This document shows positions 43,302-50,118 of a stretch of DNA of 50,118 nt, piece after piece. The position numbers and the translations under genes were made by a program. The notes under the pieces are model-generated. The model ran no database searches and was not told the DNA's origin. It worked only from the letters and a program-made list of their open reading frames with translations. Within the stretch, counting starts at the first letter, position 1; each line of letters opens with the position of its first letter. The DNA is from Flavobacteriia bacterium (GTDB lineage Bacteria; Bacteroidota; Bacteroidia; Flavobacteriales; Schleiferiaceae): positions 1 through 50,118 of the forward strand of contig JABXHW010000065.1 of NCBI GenBank assembly GCA_013373425.1, in the 5' to 3' direction.

Positions 43302-44723
43302 ATGGATTCACCACCGAGTGAAATATTGGCAAAACTGAGGGAGAACTTTCCCTTTGACTTAACGACGGACCAAGATTCGGCGTTGGTTAGAATGTCTGGT
43401 TATTTGTCGAGCCCTGTTAAAGATGAGGTTATGATCCTCAAAGGCTATGCGGGAACAGGGAAAACCACTTTGATACGGACGCTTGTGCATTCACTTCCCA
43501 CTTTGGATTTGAAAGTGGTGTTACTTGCACCTACTGGGCGTGCTGCAAAAGTGATGGCTCACTACGCCAAAACTCGAGCATTTACCATTCACAAGGCCAT
43601 TTATATTCCCCGACGTTCCGAATTTGGACTCTCATTTGTCCTTCGACCCAATAGAGCAACCAATACTTTGTTCGTTGTGGATGAGGCCTCCATGATCTCA
43701 GATTCATCCATGGATAGCAGAATGACTGGAGGTTCACTCTTGGAGGATTTGCTGCGATTCGTAGACATGGGGAAGGGCAACAAGTTGCTGTTTATTGGAG
43801 ATGTTGCTCAGCTTCCACCTGTTCATTATGATCAAAGTCCAGCACTCAATCCAAACGTTCTTCGTGGCTATGGCAAGGATGTTATTGTGGCTGAACTCAA
43901 ACAGGTTATGCGTCAAGCGGAAGAATCTGGTGTACTCAGAAATGCCACCTATTTACGCAGTGTTCAATCGGATATCCCCAAGGTGATTCAGCTTGAAGAG
44001 AATCAGGAAGTCCACCGTTTATTCGATGGATACATGATAGAAGAAGCCCTCAACAAAGCCAATAATGATGGAGTGGACGATGTGGTGGTCATCACCCGTT
44101 CCAACAAGCGGGCAAACTTGTACAACCGACAAATTCGATCACGAGTACATTGGCAAGAAGATCGAATCGCGTCTGGTGATTACCTTATGATTGTCAAGAA
44201 CAATTATTTCTGGTTGCCCGATTCCCACAAGGCCGGATTCCTTGCCAATGGAGATGTAGTCGAAGTTCTGCAGATTCGAAATGAGCTCAGCATTCACGGA
44301 TTGACCTTTGTAGATGTGACATTGCGATTGCCAGATTACCCCGATGAAGAGCCATTTGAAAGCAAAATCATTCTGGATGTACTCGATGAAGATGGACCTT
44401 CTCTGAACCGGGAGAAATCTGAAGCACTGTATCTCGGTGTTCAAGCGGATTATGCAGATGAGCCTACGAAAGCAAAGCGGATGGAGAGGGTAAAGAATGA
44501 CCCTTTCTTGAATGCGCTACAAGTCAAGTTTAGTTATGCAGTAACCGGTCACAAAGCCCAAGGTGGACAATGGAAACATGTATTTATCGAACATCCTTGG
44601 TTGCCTGAGGATGAGATTGACTTGGAGTACTTGCGTTGGTTGTACACAGCGTTTACACGTTCAACTGATCAAGTTTATCTCTTGGGTTTTCCCAACCACT
44701 TCTTTCCTGAGAACCCAATGTAA
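43302..44723 (+). CDS. RecD-like superfamily 1 DNA helicase
   Basis: 473 residues. Walker A GYAGTGKTT at about 49-57, APTGRAAKVM (motif Ia), VVDEASMIS (Walker B), FIGDVAQLPPV (motif III) and the C-terminal UvrD_C_2-like YAVTGHKAQGGQWKHVFIE and RWLYTAFTRS (motifs V-VI) define a RecD/Dda-type SF1B helicase. It lacks the long N-terminal domain of RecD and of RecD2. No recB or recC is nearby, so a stand-alone Dda-like helicase in replication-fork repair is more likely than RecBCD. Separated by 17 bases from the phosphatase gene. Confidence 0.88.
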   Translation: MDSPPSEILAKLRENFPFDLTTDQDSALVRMSGYLSSPVKDEVMILKGYAGTGKTTLIRTLVHSLPTLDLKVVLLAPTGRAAKVMAHYAKTRAFTIHKAIYIPRRSEFGLSFVLRPNRATNTLFVVDEASMISDSSMDSRMTGGSLLEDLLRFVDMGKGNKLLFIGDVAQLPPVHYDQSPALNPNVLRGYGKDVIVAELKQVMRQAEESGVLRNATYLRSVQSDIPKVIQLEENQEVHRLFDGYMIEEALNKANNDGVDDVVVITRSNKRANLYNRQIRSRVHWQEDRIASGDYLMIVKNNYFWLPDSHKAGFLANGDVVEVLQIRNELSIHGLTFVDVTLRLPDYPDEEPFESKIILDVLDEDGPSLNREKSEALYLGVQADYADEPTKAKRMERVKNDPFLNALQVKFSYAVTGHKAQGGQWKHVFIEHPWLPEDEIDLEYLRWLYTAFTRSTDQVYLLGFPNHFFPENPM

Positions 44724-44740
44724 TGTGCGACCTTTGAACC

Positions 44741-45436
44741 ATGCGCAACATAACACACGTATTCTTCGACCTCGACCATACGCTTTGGGATTTTAAAATG
44801 AATAGCCGAGAAACTCTCGGCGAGTTGTTTCACGAAATGCGATTGGCCTCGCACGGCGTTCAAGATGTGGAAGCTTTTATTGAAAGCTATGAAAGGGTAA
44901 ACGACATCAAGTGGGCGCAGTACAGAAAGGGAGAAATTGATAAGCAAACCCTTCGGAACACTCGATTCCGCGATGCATTACGACACTTTGAAGTAGACCA
45001 TCCAGAGCTCGCTCACGAGATGGAGATTGCTTATATCGACCGATCACCGCACAAAACGAATCTCTTCCCTGGCGCTATTGAAACGCTGGGATACCTTCAA
45101 GAGAAGTACGCCCTTCACATCATCACCAACGGGTTCTCAGAGGTTCAAGATGTGAAGTTGAATAAATCGGGACTTAAACCTTTCTTCGAAACGGTCATCA
45201 CATCAGAACAAGTGGGTGTAAACAAGCCAGATCCGAAGATTTTCCTCCATGCGCTACAATCTACAGGTGCCAAGAGAAATCAATCGGTCATGGTGGGAGA
45301 CAACCTAGAGGCGGATGTAAGAGGGGCGAGAAGAGTAGGAATGCATGCAGTGTTTTTCAATCCTGAATCAGCTAGCCACAATGACAAAGTGAGTGCTGAA
45401 ATCTTCCAACTCGACCAGTTGAAAAAGCTACTTTGA
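44741..45436 (+). CDS. yjjG: YjjG-type HAD noncanonical pyrimidine nucleotidase
   Basis: 231 residues. HVFFDLDHTLWDF at the N-terminus holds the HAD nucleophile Asp and the second Asp; HIITNGFSEVQDVKLNKSGL is motif II (Thr/Ser), and KPDPKIF (Lys) with VMVGDNLEADVRGARRVGM (Asp pair) close the active site. The long cap segment (about 20-110) fits the YjjG family, which dephosphorylates dUMP, dTMP and non-canonical pyrimidine monophosphates. A GACCTTTG sequence just before the ATG is one base off a -7 box. Last gene before the 45.5-kb operon. Confidence 0.9.
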   Translation: MRNITHVFFDLDHTLWDFKMNSRETLGELFHEMRLASHGVQDVEAFIESYERVNDIKWAQYRKGEIDKQTLRNTRFRDALRHFEVDHPELAHEMEIAYIDRSPHKTNLFPGAIETLGYLQEKYALHIITNGFSEVQDVKLNKSGLKPFFETVITSEQVGVNKPDPKIFLHALQSTGAKRNQSVMVGDNLEADVRGARRVGMHAVFFNPESASHNDKVSAEIFQLDQLKKLL

Positions 45437-45465
45437 GTCAGGATTCTCTGACACTCTCGCTTGGC

Positions 45466-45489
45466 TAAATTCGTACATTGTACAATGTA
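45466..45489 (+). promoter_or_regulatory. Perfect 16-bp palindrome next to a -7-like box, upstream of the DUF1501 operon
   Basis: TAAATTCG (45466-45473, a TAnnTTCG variant of the -7 box) is followed directly by TACATTGTACAATGTA (45474-45489), a perfect palindrome with eight-base half-sites, placed where transcription would start. The first ATG of the operon follows 15 bases after it. A dimeric repressor bound here would block the promoter. No clear -33 TTG is present. Confidence 0.6.
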
Positions 45490-45504
45490 TGTTTAACTGA
45501 GAGT

Positions 45505-46371
45505 ATGCAGATTTTCAAAGCGTTAGGAGTATTCATTTTGATTGCCGTTACATTTTCATGTGAGCGGGATGTGATCAATATCGTTGATGGAAATCAACCT
45601 CCACCAGACTCAACAGTTTCCTATCAGCAAAGAGATAGATATATAGAGCGGGTGTACATCACTGTGCTGGGGAGAAAGCCCGACTCTGCCGAACACGCAA
45701 ATGCACGTTTAGTAATCGACCAAGATCCATGGGATCAGACAGTGCGCTACAATTGGCTTCAGACGACAATGCAGTCAAGAGATGTCTCAGTGAAGCGTTG
45801 GGACGATGTGCGTTCAGAATTGCTTGAAGGTGTTGACACAACAGCCGTGGGAATTCTTATTCAAAGTCTGGAAACCATATTGATGGGTTCTCCAGCTGAG
45901 CAGCGTCCCGCAATCCGAGCAGAAATCGATAAGCTTGAGCGCATCCTCTTTGCAACGGATAGTCTGCATCAAGGGGTTTACAGCGTTCGTGACTTGCATC
46001 TTCATGCCGTGAATAATGCTATTTACGACGATATCAACATGGGTGCTGAGAACTTTGTGGTTTCAGTGTTTGATCATTTCTTGTATCGCTACCCGACTCA
46101 ATTTGAACTCGACGCAGCCAAGCGGATGGTCGAGGGGTTTCAAGATGTACTCTTCCTTCAGAACGGTTCTACCAAAGACGATTTCCTCGGTATATTCTTC
46201 ACGTCAGATGCTTATGCCGAAGGGCAAATCAGATATGTCTATTTGAACTATCTATTTCGAGAACCTACAACTACGGAGTTACAGACTGAAAAAGCACGTT
46301 ATCAAATAGACTACGACTTTAAAGCGCTGCAATCGAGAATATTAACTTCCGACGAATACTTTACGATATGA
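45505..46371 (+). CDS. Lipoprotein with three DUF4214/DUF1553-like repeats (operon gene 1)
   Basis: 288 residues from ATG 45505. MQIFKALGVFILIAVTFSCE is a lipoprotein signal (Cys19). Three degenerate modules are visible: RVYITVLGRKPDSAEHANA at 49-67, FDHFLYRYPTQFELDAAKRMV with DFLGIFFTSDAYAE at 189-239, and VYLNYLFREPTTTELQTEKA with LQSRILTSDEYFTI at 245-288. The pattern (Y/F-x-x-L/F-x-R-x-P-x-x-x-E-L, then a helical spacer and L-T-S-D-E-Y) resembles DUF4214 and the C-terminal part of planctomycete DUF1553 proteins. The enzymatic role is unknown; a helical scaffold is plausible. The next gene overlaps by four bases. Confidence 0.75.
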   Translation: MQIFKALGVFILIAVTFSCERDVINIVDGNQPPPDSTVSYQQRDRYIERVYITVLGRKPDSAEHANARLVIDQDPWDQTVRYNWLQTTMQSRDVSVKRWDDVRSELLEGVDTTAVGILIQSLETILMGSPAEQRPAIRAEIDKLERILFATDSLHQGVYSVRDLHLHAVNNAIYDDINMGAENFVVSVFDHFLYRYPTQFELDAAKRMVEGFQDVLFLQNGSTKDDFLGIFFTSDAYAEGQIRYVYLNYLFREPTTTELQTEKARYQIDYDFKALQSRILTSDEYFTI

Positions 46372-46847
46372 GAAAATGGACGATTCTGTGCATAGTGCTC
46401 CTCGCGGTATCATGTAAAGATGTTGAGCTCAATCAATATGAAATTGAGCCGGTAAATGTGAATACGAGCTCGGCGGAAAAGACACAACGTAAGTCGGATT
46501 TGCAGCTCATCAGTATCATGTACAGCGATGTATATGGAAAGGCGATATCGCAGACCGAACTTCAGCGTTTGTCGGATGCTTACAACTCGTTCGGAGATAA
46601 GCAGGTAGTCATAGATAGAATTACATGGGGCTATCTCAATGATTCACGCGCCGATTTACCATTAGACAGTGAATTAATAGCGAATCCAGATGCGGTTATA
46701 CGAACACTTTACGAGCGGTATTTCTCCAGAGTTCCAGGAGAGATGGAGCTTTGGTATTACAAGGATTGGCTGATGGAAAACCCTGACTTAGGAGTGTTGC
46801 ACCTCGCTTTCGTTTTGCTCACCAGTGAGGAGTACAAATACTATTGA
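46368..46847 (+). CDS. Lipoprotein with two repeats like gene 1 (operon gene 2)
   Basis: 159 residues. MRKWTILCIVLLAVSCKDVE is a lipoprotein signal (Cys16). MYSDVYGKAISQTELQRLSDAY at 51-72 and LYERYFSRVPGEMELWYYKDWL with LAFVLLTSEEYKYY at 114-159 repeat the module of the preceding lipoprotein, so the two genes probably arose from a common ancestor. Both ends look complete. Its ATG overlaps the previous stop (ATGA), and the next ATG lies two bases after its stop. Function unknown; partner of the DUF1501 protein by context. Confidence 0.72.
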   Translation: MRKWTILCIVLLAVSCKDVELNQYEIEPVNVNTSSAEKTQRKSDLQLISIMYSDVYGKAISQTELQRLSDAYNSFGDKQVVIDRITWGYLNDSRADLPLDSELIANPDAVIRTLYERYFSRVPGEMELWYYKDWLMENPDLGVLHLAFVLLTSEEYKYY

Positions 46848-46849
46848 GA

Positions 46850-48151
46850 ATGAACAGAAGAGAATTTATTCGGAAGTCGGCGATAGGAAGTTTGGGCATC
46901 GCAGCCGCACCGTACATACTGCCCAGCGGTAGACTCTTCGCGGCCACAGGAGCGCGAAAAGTGAACCATGTCGTATTCTGTCTATTCGCAGGCGGGGTGA
47001 GAAATTGGGAATCCGTTCAAAAGGCCGAAGGCAACCTGATGCCGAATATTCTTTCAGGGAATGAGGCCATTTCGAATGACATAGCCGGTTCGATGTCGGG
47101 ATTGCCAAGTTCACCACTCAGTGCTCCAATGCAAACCATGGGGACTCTATTCAAGGAGTTTCGATTTTCATCAGGACCGACAGGTCACTACAACGGGCAT
47201 ACAACGGCAATTACAGGTCAGCACACAAACACCTCATTGAACTTACGAGCCAATCCTGAATGGCCAACCATCTTTGAACTTTACCGTAAGCACAATAGCC
47301 CATCTCAAGCTGCGACGAATGCATGGTGGGTTTCGCATTCGAATAACCTTTATCCGCTATTGAATTATAGTTCGCACCCAAGCTACGGTCCACAGTATGG
47401 CGCAAATCAGATTGCACCAACTCAGTTGTTCTCTGGAGCGGCTTTAAATGCATTGGGATCGAATTATGCTCTTGATCCAGACGTGGCAGAAGAACTCGAG
47501 CGCCTTCGTCACTTCACCGATGCTCAGTTCGATGTTTCTTTCAATGAGGCTGCTGGACTAGAGAATACCGTTGAGGGGAGAGATCAAATACAAGCCTTCA
47601 TCAACAAGATGGTTTCGGAGGCGAGCTCTGGACAGCACAACAATCCGTGGTCGATTCCAAGCGGAATGAATGGCGACATGTATAATATGTTCTACGCCGA
47701 GAAGGTAATTGAAGAGTTCAAGCCTGAACTCCTCGTTGTGAATATGTTTGGCGTTGATGTGGCCCACACTAATTTTACTGAGTATTGTAATAATCTTCGC
47801 AGAGCGGATTGGGCAGTAGCGCATTTGTGGAATACCATTCAGAATACACCTGGAATGGCGAATGATACGCTACTTATTGTAGCTCCTGAGATCGGACGGA
47901 ATGCAAACCCGAATACCATCTCAGATGCGAATGGCAGATTTGCCTTGGATCATACGACCAATGATGCCGTATCTCGCGAAATCTTTTGTTTGATGATGGG
48001 ACCATCCGGAGTGGTTCAAGCCGGACAGTCGATCAATCAAGTAGCTGGGGAGAGCATCGACATTGTTCCCACAATTGCAGATGCATTGGGCTTCTTGCCA
48101 GATACTAATGGAATTCTACCGGGTAGAGTTCTTCAAGAGGCCTACGTATGA
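46850..48151 (+). CDS. DUF1501 protein, Tat-exported, alkaline-phosphatase/sulfatase fold (operon gene 3)
   Basis: 433 residues from ATG 46850; a TTG at 46844 is a weaker alternative that overlaps the previous stop. NRREFIRKSAIGSLGIAAAPYI is a twin-arginine signal, so the protein is exported folded, probably with a cofactor or metal. HVVFCLFAGGVRNWE, then GHYNGHTTAITGQHTNTS, NMFGVDVAHTNFTEY, LIVAPEIGRNANP and ALDHTTNDAVSRE match the DUF1501 pattern (E-F/I-G-R followed by a D-H pair) in the alkaline-phosphatase superfamily. The substrate of DUF1501 proteins is not established. Its stop overlaps the start of gene 4 (ATGATGA). Confidence 0.88.
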   Translation: MNRREFIRKSAIGSLGIAAAPYILPSGRLFAATGARKVNHVVFCLFAGGVRNWESVQKAEGNLMPNILSGNEAISNDIAGSMSGLPSSPLSAPMQTMGTLFKEFRFSSGPTGHYNGHTTAITGQHTNTSLNLRANPEWPTIFELYRKHNSPSQAATNAWWVSHSNNLYPLLNYSSHPSYGPQYGANQIAPTQLFSGAALNALGSNYALDPDVAEELERLRHFTDAQFDVSFNEAAGLENTVEGRDQIQAFINKMVSEASSGQHNNPWSIPSGMNGDMYNMFYAEKVIEEFKPELLVVNMFGVDVAHTNFTEYCNNLRRADWAVAHLWNTIQNTPGMANDTLLIVAPEIGRNANPNTISDANGRFALDHTTNDAVSREIFCLMMGPSGVVQAGQSINQVAGESIDIVPTIADALGFLPDTNGILPGRVLQEAYV

Positions 48152-49035
48152 TGAAGCGAATCAGAGTTGCCCTTGTCTTGAGCCTGCCTTTTGTATTTGC
48201 AATGTGCAGTACAGAGCCTGATAATACCCCAAATCCATTCGGTGGAAACAATGGGGTTGTAACCATACCAGACACGGTAGACCCCACAACAATGGTCGGA
48301 CTACACAAGTACTTGTTCGCTGTAAAATGCGCCAATCCAACGTGTCATGATGGTTCGTTTGAACCAGATTTTCGAACGGCCGAATCAACGTATCAAACAT
48401 TGGTTTATCATCCTGTAACCAAGAACACCCCCGATGAGCGTTTCGATTTCAGAGTTCGCCCAAATAACCACGCCGAGTCGTGGCTGTACGAACGATTGAT
48501 TACTACGGATGATGTTATTGGTAGAATGCCGCTCTATGCACCAGCCCTGGCCGAGAAGGAGCTTGGATGGGTAAGGGATTGGATCAATAGCGGAGCTCCC
48601 GATCCAAATGGGAATCCGTCTGTTTATCCGAATCAATTGCCACAAGTGAATGGTTTTGGAATTTACGATTCACAAAATCAGCCTATTAGCACACGTTTGA
48701 ACGGTCAGGTTTCACCTTTAGCGCTTCCCAATAATGAAGCGGTAACATTGTATGTGCTGGTGGAAGACGACTCCACCGCTTTCGGAGATCTTCAGGTCAA
48801 TCAAGGGAAGTTCGCTTTGGATGAATATAACTTCTCACAAGCAGTAACGAAACAAGCTACGGCATTTGGAACGGTGGCCTATGGTATCAATTTCAACACT
48901 AATGAATTCACTCCTGGGGATACCGTCTATTTCAGGTACTATGTCAGAGATGATGAGGATCCGCGGATTGTTGAGTTTCCAAGTGACGAGTCTCCTTGGT
49001 ATTTTAGAATAATCGCTTCATTCGTCGTCCAATGA
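48148..49035 (+). CDS. Cytochrome-c-like lipoprotein with C-x4-C-H site (operon gene 4)
   Basis: 295 residues; the start is ATG 48148 or the next ATG at 48151. MMKRIRVALVLSLPFVFAMCSTE is a lipoprotein signal (Cys20). LFAVKCANPTCHDGSFEP at 57-74 carries Cys61, Cys66 and His67, a C-x4-C-H site instead of the usual C-x2-C-H. IGRMPLYAPALAEKELGWVRDWINSGAPD follows, with Met127 where the axial Met and the W-I-x-x-G-A end of PSCyt1/cytochrome c domains are found. The C-terminal half (about 170-295) is strand-rich and Ig-like. Covalent haem attachment is likely but unproven. Gene 5 overlaps its stop by four bases. Confidence 0.75.
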   Translation: MMKRIRVALVLSLPFVFAMCSTEPDNTPNPFGGNNGVVTIPDTVDPTTMVGLHKYLFAVKCANPTCHDGSFEPDFRTAESTYQTLVYHPVTKNTPDERFDFRVRPNNHAESWLYERLITTDDVIGRMPLYAPALAEKELGWVRDWINSGAPDPNGNPSVYPNQLPQVNGFGIYDSQNQPISTRLNGQVSPLALPNNEAVTLYVLVEDDSTAFGDLQVNQGKFALDEYNFSQAVTKQATAFGTVAYGINFNTNEFTPGDTVYFRYYVRDDEDPRIVEFPSDESPWYFRIIASFVVQ

Positions 49036-49466
49036 AAAAGCTATTTATCCTACTAGCCTTCTTCAGTTTGATTTCGTGCTCAGATGAAGTGCTACCCGAT
49101 GAAACACCCTCGCTTGAGCTTGTGAGTATTGGTCCGTCTCAAGTGGTTGAGTTAAAGGACAGCATCCACATTGTGGTACGCTACGAGGATGGGGATGGAG
49201 ATTTAGGAGAGAATTCTCCAGACGCAAAGAACCTTTATTTGTGGGATGAGCGCATCGACTTAGTGTATCAATACAGAATCAAAGAATTGGTTCCCAATGA
49301 AGCAGAGGTGGCCATCAGTGGAACGTTGGTTCTCGAGCTGCCGAATACGGTCATTACTAATGGCAGCAACTCGGAGCAAGTGACGTACACGCTATGGGTA
49401 AAAGACAGAGCCGGCCATGAAAGCAATCGCATCACAGCCGGCCCTATAACAGTTGTTTCTCCTTAA
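49032..49466 (+). CDS. Small Ig-like lipoprotein (operon gene 5)
   Basis: 144 residues. MKKLFILLAFFSLISCSDE is a lipoprotein signal with the acylated Cys at 16. The mature region is a beta-sandwich: LVSIGPSQVVELKDSIHIVVRYEDGDGDLGENSPDAKNLYLWDE, whose D-G-D-G-D-L-G segment is common in Bacteroidota Ig-like lipoproteins and may bind calcium, and VTYTLWVKDRAGHESNRITAGPI. It closes the five-gene unit, overlapping gene 4 (ATGA). The convergent DUF1761 gene ends two bases away, and no terminator was seen between them. Confidence 0.72.
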   Translation: MKKLFILLAFFSLISCSDEVLPDETPSLELVSIGPSQVVELKDSIHIVVRYEDGDGDLGENSPDAKNLYLWDERIDLVYQYRIKELVPNEAEVAISGTLVLELPNTVITNGSNSEQVTYTLWVKDRAGHESNRITAGPITVVSP

Positions 49467-49468
49467 GT

Positions 49469-49867
49469 CTATCGCATTACAGTAAGAATCACAGCGATGA
49501 TAACGATGCTTGCTGTTTGGTATCCACCATTAATTATGATGTAGGCAAATCCTTTACGCTCATACATCGCGTTTACACCCAATGCCATCGTCACGATTCC
49601 AAGTCCGATGTAAAGTGCATGTCGGATTGCGCTCGACATATCGGCATCTTCGTGAATAAAGTAGGACAGCATTAGTGCCATAATGAAGGTGAGAACGAAG
49701 GACGTTCCAAAGATTTTCGCCATCCCTGAAGTGTTGTTCATCTCTTCATCTGAAATACCTGCTGCTTTCTGCCAAGCCTTTCCGAACACCTTTGGATTGT
49801 ACCAAATGAAGCCCAAAACGAAGGTAGATACAGTGCCGAGTACAACGGCTAGCCAATCGATTTCCAT
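49469..49867 (-). CDS. DUF1761 family membrane protein
   Basis: 132 residues with four membrane helices: WLAVVLGTVSTFVLGFIWYN, FGTSFVLTFIMALMLSYFI, LYIGLGIVTMALGVNAMYE and GGYQTASIVIIAVILTV. LGFIWYNPKVFGKAWQKAAGISDEEM near 18-43 is the DUF1761 signature (G-x-x-W-Y-x-P-x-x-F-G-x-x-W). The role is unknown. A 251-base gene-free stretch rich in short repeats lies upstream, where its promoter must be. Confidence 0.88.
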   Translation of the reverse strand: MEIDWLAVVLGTVSTFVLGFIWYNPKVFGKAWQKAAGISDEEMNNTSGMAKIFGTSFVLTFIMALMLSYFIHEDADMSSAIRHALYIGLGIVTMALGVNAMYERKGFAYIIINGGYQTASIVIIAVILTVMR

Positions 49868-49920
49868 AGTGATAGTGTTAGAATGATTGATGGGAATTTA
49901 CGAAAAGAGGACTTTATGAT

Positions 49921-50118
49921 GGATACTGGATACTGAAGGCGGATATGGAGCGCAGGAGCGCAAGAACGCAGGTAGGAATGTATGCACGTAAGCACGTGAC
50001 CCGTCAGTATTGAGTATCCAGTATCCAGTATCCAGTATTTGTTCAGAACAACATCACCCCACCAGACGAGCCTACCCCTAGTTGTGATATGTTGTACCCA
50101 GTACCCAGTACCCAGTAC
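49921..50118. repeat. Heptanucleotide tandem arrays with an inverted copy
   Basis: AGTATCC is repeated three times plus a partial copy at 50013-50038. GTACCCA (AGTACCC phase) is repeated three times plus GTAC at 50094-50118, continuing past the window edge. The two units differ at one base. GGATACTGGATACTG at 49921-49935 is the exact reverse complement of 50019-50033, so a 15-pair stem could close the interval between. GAGCGCAGGAGCGCAAGAACGCAG-like short repeats fill part of that interval (about 49949-49971). No gene is seen here. Confidence 0.8.

Noticed and set aside
43302-44723. RecD subunit of a RecBCD complex
   Set aside because: No recB or recC neighbours and no RecD N-terminal domain; a stand-alone Dda-like helicase fits better.
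50013-50118. Tandem repeats considered as a CRISPR array
   Set aside because: The units are seven bases long and contiguous, without spacers; no cas genes are present.

Overview
The window looks like chromosomal DNA of a Bacteroidota bacterium, most likely a marine flavobacterium in the broad sense (Cryomorphaceae/Schleiferiaceae-like; the family is a guess). Signs: promoter -7 boxes of the TAnnTTTG type, many signal-peptide lipoproteins, a short archaeal/eukaryal-type prolyl-tRNA synthetase, a DUF3822-RsmD pair, DUF6702 and FadL-type barrels. No phage, IS transposase or CRISPR array was seen. Genes are dense and ATGA stop/start overlaps are common.

Layout. 1-2.1 kb (minus): 5' part of gpmI, then elbB and pepE. 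2.1-6.5 kb: envelope and secreted proteins, ending with a BNR-repeat lipoprotein. 6.7-10.1 kb (plus): DUF6702, HupE-like and M1 peptidase genes closed by a terminator. 10.1-10.6 kb: a gene-free stretch holding two inverted copies of a 29-nt imperfect palindrome (REP/BIME-like). 10.6-16.7 kb (minus): folE-cysS-yidD, then a beta-propeller lipoprotein, lgt, DUF192, a lipocalin-like lipoprotein and a small membrane protein. 16.9-26.8 kb: a FabH-like synthase (plus), then on minus a sortilin-like propeller, a TPR hybrid histidine kinase, a FadL-type barrel and an SR-rich lipoprotein. 26.8-29.5 kb (plus): proS, an unknown gene whose 5' end contains a perfect terminator-like hairpin, tRNA-Glu and rpsT. 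29.6-34.0 kb (plus): radC followed by an envelope-sugar operon (wecB, unknown, polysaccharide deacetylase, FemAB/GNAT-like). 34.1-36.4 kb: oxyR with an inverted repeat over its own promoter, and a convergent SLC13 transporter. 36.5-40.5 kb: a JmjC-like cupin (plus) and, on minus, a LytS/LytTR two-component operon flanked by a small secreted protein and a triple CBM-like lipoprotein. 40.6-45.4 kb: rdgB, rsmD/DUF3822, a RecD-like helicase and a YjjG phosphatase.

The most system-like region is 45.46-49.47 kb. Five tightly coupled genes encode two lipoproteins with degenerate DUF4214/DUF1553-like repeats, a Tat-exported DUF1501 (alkaline-phosphatase-fold) protein, a lipoprotein with a C-x4-C-H cytochrome-like site, and a small beta-rich lipoprotein. 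Directly upstream lies a perfect 16-bp palindrome beside a -7-like box. This resembles a reduced, lipid-anchored relative of the planctomycete PSCyt/DUF1501 modules and is the best candidate here for an undescribed system.

The window ends in heptanucleotide tandem arrays (AGTATCC and AGTACCC), with an inverted copy forming a possible long stem.
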